Below, piece after piece: positions 1-8,365 of a DNA stretch of 64,000 bases. Source of the DNA: Bacillota bacterium (GTDB lineage: Bacteria > Bacillota > Clostridia > Oscillospirales > Acutalibacteraceae); assembly GCA_023418995.1 (NCBI GenBank), contig JAEZYP010000044.1, positions 454,240 through 518,239 on the forward strand, written 5' to 3'. A program made the position numbers and the translations under genes. The notes under the pieces were generated by a model. The model made no database searches, was not told the DNA's origin, and saw only the letters and a list, made by a program, of their open reading frames with translations. The first letter of the stretch is position 1. Each line of letters starts with the position of its first letter.

Positions 1-536
1 GTATTTTACAGAAATACTTTGACGGGATTACGCTTCCGGAAGTGAGATCGTCCGCAAAAGCAGCCTATGCCGCTTACAGCCGCTATTTTGATAAAATACG
101 CGCAAAGGGCGACGAAATTATAGAAAAGGCAAACAAGCAAAAGAAGCAGATTATCGTTTTGAGTGGCAGACCGTATCATCTTGATCCAGAAATCAGCCAC
201 GGAATCGACAAACTGATTGCCAGCCTCGGCGCCGCGATCATTTCGGAGGACGTAATTAGCTGCAAAGTAAAGCGCTTCCCCACGACCGTTCTGAATCAGT
301 GGACATACCATGCCAGACTTTACGCGGCCGCAGAATATATTGGCGATAAGCCCAATATGAATTTAGTGCAGCTTGTCTCCTTTGGGTGTGGCGTTGACGC
401 AATTACAACTGACGAAGTACGAAGCATTCTGGAATCAAATGAAAAAATTTATACACAAATTAAAATAGACGAAATTACAAATTTGGGCGCGGTAAAAATC
501 CGGCTTCGCAGCCTGTTTGCCGCACTGGAAAAATAA
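1..536 (+). CDS. Acyl-CoA dehydratase activase-related protein, C-terminal part (5' end outside window)
   Basis: The reading frame is open from the first bases of the window, so the gene starts upstream; the in-frame GTG at 42 has no ribosome-binding site and is not the start. The visible 177 or so residues match the C-terminal region (DUF2229 type) of the large 2-hydroxyglutaryl-CoA dehydratase activase-like proteins of Firmicutes, with the segment IIVLSGRPYHLDPEISHGID and a later FGCGVDA. In characterised relatives the activase is an iron-sulfur ATPase that passes an electron to the dehydratase, but the ATPase part is not in view. The stop at 534-536 overlaps the Shine-Dalgarno sequence of the next gene, so the two are translated from one message. 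The true substrate is unknown; many of these proteins have no proven role. Confidence 0.75.
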   Translation, partial: ILQKYFDGITLPEVRSSAKAAYAAYSRYFDKIRAKGDEIIEKANKQKKQIIVLSGRPYHLDPEISHGIDKLIASLGAAIISEDVISCKVKRFPTTVLNQWTYHARLYAAAEYIGDKPNMNLVQLVSFGCGVDAITTDEVRSILESNEKIYTQIKIDEITNLGAVKIRLRSLFAALEK

Positions 537-549
537 GGAGGTCGCGCCT

Positions 550-1830
550 TTGGCGGAACTTAAATTCAGCGGCAACGGTCGTCTTCTGTTTACAAAAGAA
601 ATGAAGAAGGAATATACCATACTCTGCCCTATGATGGCTCCGATTCATTTTGAGCTTATTGTGAACGTACTGAAAAACTCCGGCTATAACGTCGAGCTCC
701 TGACGAACGACGGTCCCGGGGTGGTACAGGAAGGACTAAAATATGTTCACAACGATACCTGTTACCCGGCACTTTTAGTCATTGGTCAGTTTATTGATGC
801 CCTCCACTCCGGCAAATACGATCTTGACCGCACTGCGCTGATTATTACCCAAACAGGGGGCGGATGTCGTGCCTCCAATTACATTCACCTTCTTCGCAAG
901 GCTCTGAAAAAGGCGGGACTGGAAAAAATACCGGTAATTTCGCTGAATATGTCCGGTTTGGAAAGCAACCCTGGATTTCACCTTTCGATTCCGCTGCTGC
1001 GTAAATTTATTGCGGCTCTTGTTTACGGTGACGCGCTGATGCTACTATACAACCAAACTGAGGCATATGAGACAAAAAAAGGACAAAGCAGAGAAGCGGT
1101 AAAAAAGTGGATTGGCGAGCTGACCGATCAGTTTAATCACGGAAAAGGACTTTCTTTAAAGGAACAGAGACAAAATCTCAATCAAATTGTTCGTGATTTT
1201 GGGCTAATTTCTATCCACAAAGTCCCGAAAATCAAGGTAGGCATTGTCGGTGAGATTTATGTGAAATACTCCGCTCTCGGTAATAATCATTTGGAAGATT
1301 TTCTGCGAGAACAGGATTGCGAGGTGAATGTTCCCGGAATTTTGAATTTTGCTTTATTTAAAGTAGATAACCGTTTGGAAGATATTAAGCTTTACGGCGG
1401 CAACCCCGCAAAATTCACCGTAGTAAAAGCACTGATGGACTATCTTTTGAAAATGCAGAATTTATTAATTGAAGCTGTGAAAACCGATGAGAAATTTTTG
1501 GCTCCCGCGCCCTATTCCCACACAAAGAGCCTGGTAAAAAACGTGATCGGTTACGGCAATAAAATGGGAGAGGGCTGGCTATTGACGGCAGAAATGCTGG
1601 AGCTAGTGGAGCAGGGCTATGAAAATGTGGTCTGCACACAGCCGTTCGGGTGTCTTCCGAATCATATCTGCGGAAAAGGTATGATTCACAGGATTAAGGC
1701 AGTGGACGCACGCTCCAATATTGTCCCGATCGATTATGACCCCAGCGCAACCCGGGTAAACCAGGAAAACAGAATAAAACTTATGCTTGCAATAGCCAGG
1801 GAAAGATTGTCCATCGATCAAAATGTTTAA
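550..1830 (+). CDS. 2-hydroxyacyl-CoA dehydratase (HgdB-like) family protein
   Basis: This 426-residue protein belongs to the HgdB/FldB/FldC-like family that binds a [4Fe-4S] cluster and, with an activase, dehydrates 2-hydroxyacyl-CoA; paralogues of this kind often have unknown substrates. Candidate cluster ligands are the cysteines in HNDTCYPA, GGGCRAS and the late TQPFGCLPNHICGKG segment. The start is TTG at 550: AAGGAGG lies at 536-542 with 7 bases of spacing, whereas the upstream ATG at 517 lies inside the previous gene. It directly follows the activase-like gene. In many Firmicutes the two are fused in one protein of about 1,400 residues; here they are separate. No obvious terminator follows. 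Confidence 0.75.
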   Translation: MAELKFSGNGRLLFTKEMKKEYTILCPMMAPIHFELIVNVLKNSGYNVELLTNDGPGVVQEGLKYVHNDTCYPALLVIGQFIDALHSGKYDLDRTALIITQTGGGCRASNYIHLLRKALKKAGLEKIPVISLNMSGLESNPGFHLSIPLLRKFIAALVYGDALMLLYNQTEAYETKKGQSREAVKKWIGELTDQFNHGKGLSLKEQRQNLNQIVRDFGLISIHKVPKIKVGIVGEIYVKYSALGNNHLEDFLREQDCEVNVPGILNFALFKVDNRLEDIKLYGGNPAKFTVVKALMDYLLKMQNLLIEAVKTDEKFLAPAPYSHTKSLVKNVIGYGNKMGEGWLLTAEMLELVEQGYENVVCTQPFGCLPNHICGKGMIHRIKAVDARSNIVPIDYDPSATRVNQENRIKLMLAIARERLSIDQNV

Positions 1831-1886
1831 AAATCATTAAAAAAATTGTACAATATCATGTTTCCGTTTTTTTATACAAATTTGAC

Positions 1887-1915
1887 TTGTGCAAATACGG
1901 ATTCTGGTGTATTAT
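1887..1915 (+). promoter_or_regulatory. Probable sigma-A promoter of the riboswitch-diguanylate cyclase unit
   Basis: TTGTGC at 1887-1892 and TATTAT at 1910-1915 are 17 bases apart. Transcription would start near 1922, a short distance before the riboswitch aptamer. The -35 box is only a moderate match. Confidence 0.55.
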
Positions 1916-1944
1916 TTATACATGGTAATAATTTTATTTCCTGC

Positions 1945-2045
1945 AAAAGCAAGTAAAAAGGCAAACCTGCCGAAAGACAGGGACGCAAAGCCAAGGGGCT
2001 TCACTTTATTCATTCCAAGTAAAGTATGCCAGCCGGCTGCACTAA
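1945..2045 (+). promoter_or_regulatory. c-di-GMP-I (GEMM-I) riboswitch
   Basis: The RNA carries the GEMM-I signature in order: GGCAAACC, a stem CCTGCC/GACAGG closed by a GAAA tetraloop, then GGGACGCAAAGCC, a second stem ACTTTA/TAAAGT (2003-2027 area), and the closing GCCAGCCGGCTGC. It therefore binds cyclic di-GMP by family knowledge. Immediately downstream, ATGGCA/TGCCAT and CGCC/GGCG pair into a strong hairpin at 2048-2081 that is not followed by a T run; this could be part of a translation-level expression platform for the start at 2107. The controlled gene is itself a diguanylate cyclase, so the switch can sense the product of the enzyme it controls. Whether ligand turns expression on or off was not worked out. 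Confidence 0.9.
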
Positions 2046-2106
2046 TTATGGCATTCGCCAGAATGTTTGCGGCGCTGCCATGAATGCAATTGGGGGTTGC
2101 GCACCT

Positions 2107-3453
2107 TTGAAACGAAAATGTTATTTGTTTGTCGTGTTGTCCTTTATTCCATCTCTCGTGTTATTTGGTCTTATGACGGCCGGATTCTCCGCAGTCACAA
2201 CAGAATCGATTATTATTCCGATTATCGTTCTGCTTCTTACGCAAAAGTTGGTTATCGACTGGTATCTCATCAAACCGACCGATGACTTTCTAACAGCGAT
2301 TCATCGCGCCATTCAGGGGGATTACCGCGCAAGATTTTCTTGTGACGATATCAACGATGAATTTCACAAGCTGTCTCAATCCTATAACGAGTTGATGGGC
2401 ATTGTTGAAGTTCACACGGAGGAATTGACTCAAAACAGAATTTTGCAAAATCAGCTTTACGAAAACGAGAAAATTTATAGAACCGCACTGGAATTGACCT
2501 GTGACCGTGTTTTTGAAGCCGATTTGACACACAATAAAATGATTTCCGGGCAGGAAACTTATTTTAAGGCGTTTCCTTTCCTGAAAACAGAAATCTATGA
2601 TGAGGTAATTAAAAGCATAGCGCAGCACGCTATACTGGATGATGATAAAAAGAGATACATAGATTCTCTTAGCCGCACACATCTTTTTGAAGTGTTCAAT
2701 TCCGGAGCCACCACGGTAGACTTGGAATACCGTGAAAAATCACCTACCGGTGAATACCAGTGGATGGCCGCAACACTTGTACATCTTACCCATAACAGTA
2801 CAAAAAGTCAGAAAATTATTGGATATGTTAAGAATATCGATCAGCGTAAAAAGCAGGAGCTTGAAATTTTAAAGCAATCTCAGAAAGACGGTTTGACTAC
2901 GCTTTATAACAAAAAGGCCACTCAGACGCTAATTGAGTCACTACTGGAAAATGATAAGGCCCGAAACGCAAGCGCAGTTATTATGTTGGATATTGATAAC
3001 TTTAAAAGGATTAACGATACACTGGGGCATATTCAGGGGGATTCTGCACTCTCTCAGGTTGGTGAAAAATTGCAGAGCCTCTTCCGCCATATGGATGTCG
3101 TTGGTCGTATCGGCGGAGACGAGTTCCTGATTTTCTTTAATAACTACAATTCTTTTAATACATTAATCAGTAAGCTGGAAATGATTTCATCCATGTTTAA
3201 AGAAATTACATTGGGTGAGGACGGAAGCTTTAAAATTTCCGGTAGTATCGGTGTTTCTCTCTACCCACAGGATGGCACCACCTATACAGAGCTTTACCAA
3301 AAAGCGGATCGTGCCTTGTATTATTCAAAGTCACGTGGCAAAAACTGCTACAATGTTTACAATGGACGCTATGACGACAAGGCCTCAATGGAGGTTACCG
3401 CCAAACCGGTGCCGATCAATATTATCCGCAAGGCAAGCAATGATAATGAATAA
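2107..3453 (+). CDS. Membrane diguanylate cyclase (HAMP-like, PAS, GGDEF)
   Basis: The protein makes c-di-GMP from two GTP. Two N-terminal membrane segments (about residues 4-26 and 32-52) are followed by a HAMP-like linker, a PAS-type sensor region (about 115-260) and a C-terminal GGDEF domain (about 275-430). The active-site loop reads RIGGDEF and an intact product-inhibition site RHMD sits five residues before GGDEF, so feedback inhibition is likely. The start chosen is TTG at 2107, with GGGGG at 2092-2096; the ATG at 2026 lies inside the riboswitch and the ATG at 2080 inside the downstream hairpin with no ribosome-binding site, though 2080 cannot be excluded. The gene is single and closed by a terminator. 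It is controlled by the c-di-GMP riboswitch just upstream. Confidence 0.9.
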   Translation: MKRKCYLFVVLSFIPSLVLFGLMTAGFSAVTTESIIIPIIVLLLTQKLVIDWYLIKPTDDFLTAIHRAIQGDYRARFSCDDINDEFHKLSQSYNELMGIVEVHTEELTQNRILQNQLYENEKIYRTALELTCDRVFEADLTHNKMISGQETYFKAFPFLKTEIYDEVIKSIAQHAILDDDKKRYIDSLSRTHLFEVFNSGATTVDLEYREKSPTGEYQWMAATLVHLTHNSTKSQKIIGYVKNIDQRKKQELEILKQSQKDGLTTLYNKKATQTLIESLLENDKARNASAVIMLDIDNFKRINDTLGHIQGDSALSQVGEKLQSLFRHMDVVGRIGGDEFLIFFNNYNSFNTLISKLEMISSMFKEITLGEDGSFKISGSIGVSLYPQDGTTYTELYQKADRALYYSKSRGKNCYNVYNGRYDDKASMEVTAKPVPINIIRKASNDNE

Positions 3454-3486
3454 AAAAATCCGGCACGCTGTGCCGGATTTTTTTAC
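3454..3486 (+). terminator. Intrinsic terminator after the diguanylate cyclase gene
   Basis: The stem AATCCGGCAC/GTGCCGGATT is closed by a short loop and followed by seven Ts. It begins directly at the stop codon. Confidence 0.9.
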
Positions 3487-3507
3487 GTATATGGCAGGGA
3501 ATTGTGA

Positions 3508-5115
3508 TTACTGGCGATTCCATTTACTACTCAAAGCATTGATTTGATCTGCAAATTTTGCAAGATCCTTATTTGCCCCGCCTTCATTCTTCTGAATAAC
3601 CTGCATAAGGCGTTTCCCTGCCTCAACCAGCCGCGCGAAGGGTGCGGAGAACTTTTTGCCATTCCCAACCTTTTTTACCGTTCTGGTTTCCGGCATAATT
3701 CCTTCTTCAAGAATCGTGTTGGTTTCCAGGTTGAAAGCGGATTGAAAATTCGGCGCATAGGCATTGTACCCCAGCCCCATCAAGTGATTTGTAAAAGTCT
3801 CGCAGACACTCTGCTCCCCGTGAACAACAAATACACGGCGCGGTCTTTTCTCAAAAGCAGTAATCCATTTTAACAGACCGGTACGGTCCGCGTGCGCGGA
3901 CAAAGCCCTTAAATTATGAATATGCGCTTTTACCGCAATCTCTTCCCCAAAAAGCTTTACCTTATCGATTCCATCTACCAAAATACGTCCAAGAGTACCG
4001 TTGGCCTGGTAACCGACAAATACAATCGCGCATTCCGCCCTCCACAGATTGTGCTTCAAATGGTGGCGGATTCTGCCCGCTTCGCACATTCCGCTGGAAG
4101 ATATAATCACCTTAGGCTTATTGTCTTCATTAAGCGCTTTGGATTCCTCCACGCTGGTGCAGATATTCAAATTGGGAAATTTAATCGGCTCAAAGCCGGA
4201 CTGTATCAACCGCACCGTTTCCTCGTCCGCATACCCGGTTAGGTCTCCGCTGTAGATTTTCGTCGCTTCCGCCGCCAGTGGACTGTCGACATAAACCGGA
4301 AAATCCGGATTGCTTTTCACAAGACCCCGTTCCTTGATCTCCCGAATAAAATAAAGGAGCTCCTGCGTGCGCCCGACCGCAAAGCTCGGGATAACCACGT
4401 TACCGCCCGTGGAAAGCGTTTCATCAAAGATATCCGCTAAGGTGGAGGTGTAATCCTCTACTTTTTCATGATCGCGATCTCCGTAAGTGGACTCCATCAC
4501 TACATAATCAGCCTGACGGATATACTGAGGATCCCGGATAATCGGCTGATTGCAGTTGCCGATATCGCCGGAGAATACGATCTTTTGGGTCATTCCGTTC
4601 TCGGTAATCCACATCTCCACACTGGCTGAACCAAGAAGATGCCCCGCGTCGGTAAAGCGAATGCTGACTTCCTCGCTAAGCCTCAATGTTTCCCCGTAGC
4701 TGCATGGTACCAGACGATTCAGTGTTTCCTGTGCGTCTTCTATAGTATAAATCGGTTCTTCCGGCTCCCTGCCGGCACGTTTTCCCTTCCGGTTTTCATT
4801 GATTGCGTCCATTTCCTGAATATGGGCGCTGTCCCGCAGCATAATGGAGAGCAGGTCGCAGGTCGCACGGGTTGCATACATTTTACCCTCAAAGCCGTTT
4901 TTAACGAGCAGCGGTAGTCTGCCGCTGTGGTCAATGTGCGCGTGCGTTACAATAACATAGTCGATTTGTGTTGCGTAGAATGGAAGTCTGTGGTTGTCGT
5001 CTTCGTCCGCGCCCTGCTGCAATCCGCAGTCAATCAGAATTTTTTTGCCGTTTACTTCAAGACAATGACAGCTTCCGGTTACTTCTTTGTCGGCACCGTA
5101 AAAAAACAGTTGCAT
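3508..5115 (-). CDS. MBL-fold beta-CASP hydrolase (probable RNA-processing nuclease)
   Basis: The 535-residue protein is a metallo-beta-lactamase fold enzyme with a beta-CASP insert, the arrangement seen in CPSF73-like and RNase J-like nucleases. The zinc-binding HAHIDHSG motif is near residue 58, a further ligand in FSGDIG and the beta-CASP region with SSSGMCEAGR (about residues 335-345) and a late SAHAD and VHGE follow. The last 70 residues form a basic, helical tail not needed for the fold. The start has GGAGG seven bases upstream. It lies 18 bases downstream of the exonuclease III gene and is probably cotranscribed with it. Its natural RNA or DNA substrate cannot be inferred. Confidence 0.85.
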   Translation of the reverse strand: MQLFFYGADKEVTGSCHCLEVNGKKILIDCGLQQGADEDDNHRLPFYATQIDYVIVTHAHIDHSGRLPLLVKNGFEGKMYATRATCDLLSIMLRDSAHIQEMDAINENRKGKRAGREPEEPIYTIEDAQETLNRLVPCSYGETLRLSEEVSIRFTDAGHLLGSASVEMWITENGMTQKIVFSGDIGNCNQPIIRDPQYIRQADYVVMESTYGDRDHEKVEDYTSTLADIFDETLSTGGNVVIPSFAVGRTQELLYFIREIKERGLVKSNPDFPVYVDSPLAAEATKIYSGDLTGYADEETVRLIQSGFEPIKFPNLNICTSVEESKALNEDNKPKVIISSSGMCEAGRIRHHLKHNLWRAECAIVFVGYQANGTLGRILVDGIDKVKLFGEEIAVKAHIHNLRALSAHADRTGLLKWITAFEKRPRRVFVVHGEQSVCETFTNHLMGLGYNAYAPNFQSAFNLETNTILEEGIMPETRTVKKVGNGKKFSAPFARLVEAGKRLMQVIQKNEGGANKDLAKFADQINALSSKWNRQ

Positions 5116-5133
5116 TATTTTTCCTCCTTAAAC

Positions 5134-5895
5134 TTATTTGCAATCCGACAGAATCAGTTCAATCGGACAATGATCGCTCCCCATTACCTCTGAATAAATC
5201 TTGCTTTCTAAAATCCGGTCACGAATACGGTTCGATGTCAAAAAGTAATCGATCCGCCATCCGACATTTTTTTCTCTAGCATGAAACATATAGGACCACC
5301 AGGTATACGCGTCCTTTTCCTCCGGGTGGAGATAGCGAAACGTGTCGGTAAAGCCGTATGAGAGAAGCTCCGTCATTTTACCGCGCTCTTCTTTGGAAAA
5401 GCCCGCATTTCCATTATTACTCTTTGGGTTTTTCAAATCGATCTCATTGTGAGCCACGTTCATATCGCCGCATACGATAACCGGCTTTTGTACATCCAAC
5501 TGCTTCAGGTAATCCCGAAAAGCATCTTCCCAGCTCATGCGGTAATCGATGCGCGCCAGTTCACGCTGCGCGTTCGGCGTATAGACCGTTACCAGAAAAC
5601 AGTCTTCATATTCCAGCGTGATCGCGCGCCCCTCTCCCACGTGCTCCTCCGCCCCGATATCATAAATTACGCTGATTGGTTCCTTGCGCGTAAAAATCGC
5701 TGTGCCGGAATATCCCTTTTTCACCGCTGAATTCCAGTACTGCTTATAGCCGGGCAATATAAAATCAGCCTGTTCCGGCTGCATTTTTGTTTCCTGTATA
5801 CATACCGCATCCGCTTGAATCTGATCAAAAAACTCCATAAACCCTTTTCCCATGCAGGCTCTAAGACCATTTACATTCCATGATATGAGTTTCAC
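5134..5895 (-). CDS. xth: Exodeoxyribonuclease III / AP endonuclease
   Basis: The 253-residue protein is a typical ExoIII (EEP superfamily), which nicks DNA at abasic sites and removes 3' blocks in base-excision repair. It begins MKLISWNVNGLRA and holds the metal-binding glutamate in CIQETKMQ, the catalytic GDMNVAHNEIDL and the terminal GSDHCPI histidine motif. Length is normal for the family. A ribosome-binding site (GGAGG-like) precedes the ATG. The beta-CASP gene follows in the same direction. Confidence 0.95.
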   Translation of the reverse strand: MKLISWNVNGLRACMGKGFMEFFDQIQADAVCIQETKMQPEQADFILPGYKQYWNSAVKKGYSGTAIFTRKEPISVIYDIGAEEHVGEGRAITLEYEDCFLVTVYTPNAQRELARIDYRMSWEDAFRDYLKQLDVQKPVIVCGDMNVAHNEIDLKNPKSNNGNAGFSKEERGKMTELLSYGFTDTFRYLHPEEKDAYTWWSYMFHAREKNVGWRIDYFLTSNRIRDRILESKIYSEVMGSDHCPIELILSDCK

Positions 5896-5972
5896 TGACT
5901 AACCTCCCGCACTTTTTTACTATTATACCATATATCAGTTCATAATAGTAATAGACTCCGTATGACTTTTAC

Positions 5973-6001
5973 TTGATAGAATTGCATTTATTCGGTATAA
6001 T
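5973..6001 (+). promoter_or_regulatory. Sigma-A promoter of the cyclophilin gene
   Basis: TTGATA at 5973-5978 and a perfect TATAAT at 5996-6001 are separated by 17 bases, giving a start about 25 bases before the coding region at 6034. Confidence 0.85.
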
Positions 6002-6033
6002 AAGTTAATTAACATAATAACGGAGGAGATCAT

Positions 6034-6549
6034 ATGAAAAATCCAATCATAACAATTAAAACAAATAAAGGTGCTATGAAAATCGAGTTATACCCAGAGG
6101 TTGCTCCAAACACCGTGAAAAACTTTCTCTCGCTTGTAAAGCAGGGCTTTTATGACGGCACAATATTCCATCGTGTAATTCCCGGATTTATGATTCAGGG
6201 CGGAGACCCGGAAGGAACCGGTATGGGCGGCCCCGGCTACAGTATTAAGGGTGAATTCAGCGGAAACCGCTTCAAAAACGATCTGGAACATACCAGAGGC
6301 GTGATTTCTATGGCCCGTTCCATGAATCCGAACAGCGCCGGTTCTCAATTCTTTATCATGGTAAAGGATGCTCCTCACCTTGACGGGCAGTACGCCGCTT
6401 TTGGCAAGGTTACGGAAGGAATGGAGGAAGTCGACCGAATCGTATCCGCAAGCCGCGACCATAACGACAGACCTCTGGAGAACGAGGTGATGGAAAAGGT
6501 TACGCTCGACACCTTTGGAGAAGAGTACGGTGAACCGGAAAAATATTAA
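6034..6549 (+). CDS. Cyclophilin-type peptidyl-prolyl cis-trans isomerase
   Basis: This 171-residue cytoplasmic protein (no signal peptide) speeds proline isomerisation during folding. The cyclophilin core is clear: FHRVIPGFMIQGGDP with the catalytic arginine, GTGMGGPGY, the SMARSMNPNSAGSQFFI strand and the later AAFGKVTEGM. GGAGGAG is six bases before the ATG. It is followed 23 bases downstream by an ABC exporter gene, which may be cotranscribed. Confidence 0.95.
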   Translation: MKNPIITIKTNKGAMKIELYPEVAPNTVKNFLSLVKQGFYDGTIFHRVIPGFMIQGGDPEGTGMGGPGYSIKGEFSGNRFKNDLEHTRGVISMARSMNPNSAGSQFFIMVKDAPHLDGQYAAFGKVTEGMEEVDRIVSASRDHNDRPLENEVMEKVTLDTFGEEYGEPEKY

Positions 6550-6572
6550 ACAGACAGGGGACAATAAAGCAC

Positions 6573-8306
6573 TTGTTTCGTAAATTTATTCGTTACTATA
6601 AGCCATATCGTGGAATTTTTTACTTTGACATGTTCTGCGCGTTAATTGTATCTGCAATCGATGTCGCCTTTCCGCAAATCTTGAACTGGCTCACAAAAGG
6701 CTTGTTCGCACAAAATGCTCAAGTAATTCTGAACAGTCTTCCCTGGATTGGAGCAGGCCTTTTGATAATGGAGCTGATTCGCCTCGGCTGCCAGTACTAC
6801 ATAACCAGCTGGGGACATATCATGGGTGCAAGGATGGAAAGCAATATGCGTCAGGATCTCTTTGACCATCTGCAGCGCCTTTCTTTCTCCTATTACGATA
6901 AGAACAACACCGGAGAGATGATGAGCAAGCTGGTGTCAGACTTATTCGATATCAGTGAACTTGCTCACCACGGACCGGAAAATATCATTATTTCATTCTT
7001 GAAAATAGCTGGCAGTTTTATCCTAATGATGACCATTAATGTGCCGATGACGATCATCCTGATGTTGGTAACTATCATCATGATTTTTTTCTGTGTGGAT
7101 AAAAACAAGAAAATGCGTGCTGTTTTTTTGGATAACCGCAAAAAAATTGCGGGCGTTAACTCACAGGTACAGGATAGCCTGGCAGGAATCCGCGTCGTCA
7201 AGAGCTTTGCGAACGAAGAACTGGAACGCGAGAAATTCTGCGAAAGCAACCTGAAATTTCTGGATTCCAAGGTAAGCAGCTACCGAATCATGGGTACTTT
7301 TCATGCCGGGACTTCGTTCTTTGAAGGACTGCTGTTCCTTGCCGTTCTGGTAAGCGGCGGGCTTTTTATTGCGCAGGGCACTCTTCGGCTTAGTGATCTC
7401 GCGGTTTACGCACTGTATATCAATATTATTATCAATCCGATTGATATCCTGATTCAGTTTACCGAACAGTTCCAAAAGGGATATTCGGGATTCCGCCGTT
7501 TTATCGAAGTAGTGGAAACGAAGCCCGAAATTGTGGACAAACCGGGTGCGGTGGAATTGAAAAATGTCAGCGGCAACATTGAATTTCAGAATGTATCCTT
7601 CCGCTATGAAGAAGACAATTATGTTCTGGAACACATCAACATTAAAATGGACGCAGGCAGAACTGTCGCGCTGGTCGGTCCCTCCGGCGGCGGTAAGACA
7701 ACGCTTTGCTCCCTTCTCCCTCGCTTTTATGATGTGACTGAAGGACGCGTACTGATTGACGGGCATGATGTCAGAGATATCAAGCTCAATTCTCTGCGCA
7801 ATTCCATAGGAATCGTACAGCAGGACGTCTATATGTTTGCAGGAAGCATTAAAGAAAACATCGCGTATGGAAAGCCAAACGCCACGGACGAAGAAATTGT
7901 TACGGCTGCGAAAAACGCAAATATCCATGATTTCGTCATCGGGCTGGAGAATGGGTACGATACTTATGTCGGAGAACGCGGCGCGCGACTGAGCGGAGGT
8001 CAGAAACAGCGGCTTGCCATCGCACGCGTGTTTTTAAAAAACCCAAGGATTCTGATTCTTGACGAGGCGACCAGCGCTCTGGACAATGAAAGTGAGCGAA
8101 AAATTCAGACTTCTTTGGAAAGGCTGGCAAAAGACAGAACAACCATCGTCATCGCGCACCGACTCAGCACCATCCGCAATGCGGACGAGATCATCGTAAT
8201 CGGTGACGAAGGCATTCTGGAACGGGGAAACCATGAATCATTGTTAAAAGAAAACGGCGTTTACGCCAATTATTATAATATGCAGTTTGAAGGACTCCAG
8301 GATTAA
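6573..8306 (+). CDS. ABC exporter half-transporter (permease-ATPase fusion)
   Basis: The 577-residue protein has an N-terminal six-helix ABC membrane domain (about residues 15-310) and a C-terminal nucleotide-binding domain. The latter shows Walker A GPSGGGKTT, the Q-loop, the signature LSGGQKQR, Walker B ILILDEATSALD and the H-loop in IAHRLST, so it should hydrolyse ATP. It is of the MsbA/MdlB lipid- or drug-exporter type and would work as a homodimer or with a partner not present here. The start is TTG at 6573 with AGGGG about 12 bases upstream. Substrate unknown. Confidence 0.9.
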   Translation: MFRKFIRYYKPYRGIFYFDMFCALIVSAIDVAFPQILNWLTKGLFAQNAQVILNSLPWIGAGLLIMELIRLGCQYYITSWGHIMGARMESNMRQDLFDHLQRLSFSYYDKNNTGEMMSKLVSDLFDISELAHHGPENIIISFLKIAGSFILMMTINVPMTIILMLVTIIMIFFCVDKNKKMRAVFLDNRKKIAGVNSQVQDSLAGIRVVKSFANEELEREKFCESNLKFLDSKVSSYRIMGTFHAGTSFFEGLLFLAVLVSGGLFIAQGTLRLSDLAVYALYINIIINPIDILIQFTEQFQKGYSGFRRFIEVVETKPEIVDKPGAVELKNVSGNIEFQNVSFRYEEDNYVLEHINIKMDAGRTVALVGPSGGGKTTLCSLLPRFYDVTEGRVLIDGHDVRDIKLNSLRNSIGIVQQDVYMFAGSIKENIAYGKPNATDEEIVTAAKNANIHDFVIGLENGYDTYVGERGARLSGGQKQRLAIARVFLKNPRILILDEATSALDNESERKIQTSLERLAKDRTTIVIAHRLSTIRNADEIIVIGDEGILERGNHESLLKENGVYANYYNMQFEGLQD

Positions 8307-8310
8307 TCGC

Positions 8311-8362
8311 AAAATCACCCCGCCGTTTACGCGTCGTACCGTAAGCAGAGGGGTGATTTTTT
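8311..8362. terminator. Bidirectional terminator between convergent genes
   Basis: AAAATCACCCC at the left and GGGGTGATTTTTT at the right pair around a long, partly structured loop. T runs on both strands let it serve the ABC exporter (plus) and the pdp operon (minus). Confidence 0.75.
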
Positions 8363-8365
8363 GTG

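Noticed and set aside
42..536. Gene start at the GTG at position 42
   Set aside because: The frame is already open before it and homologous sequence continues; no ribosome-binding site is present.
2026..2106. ATG at 2026 or 2080 as start of the first diguanylate cyclase
   Set aside because: They fall within the riboswitch and its downstream hairpin, with no ribosome-binding site; TTG 2107 fits better.
7161..7928. Long antisense frames, for example opposite the ABC exporter and the MBL and alaS genes
   Set aside because: They lie fully within well-supported genes and show no family motif or ribosome-binding site.
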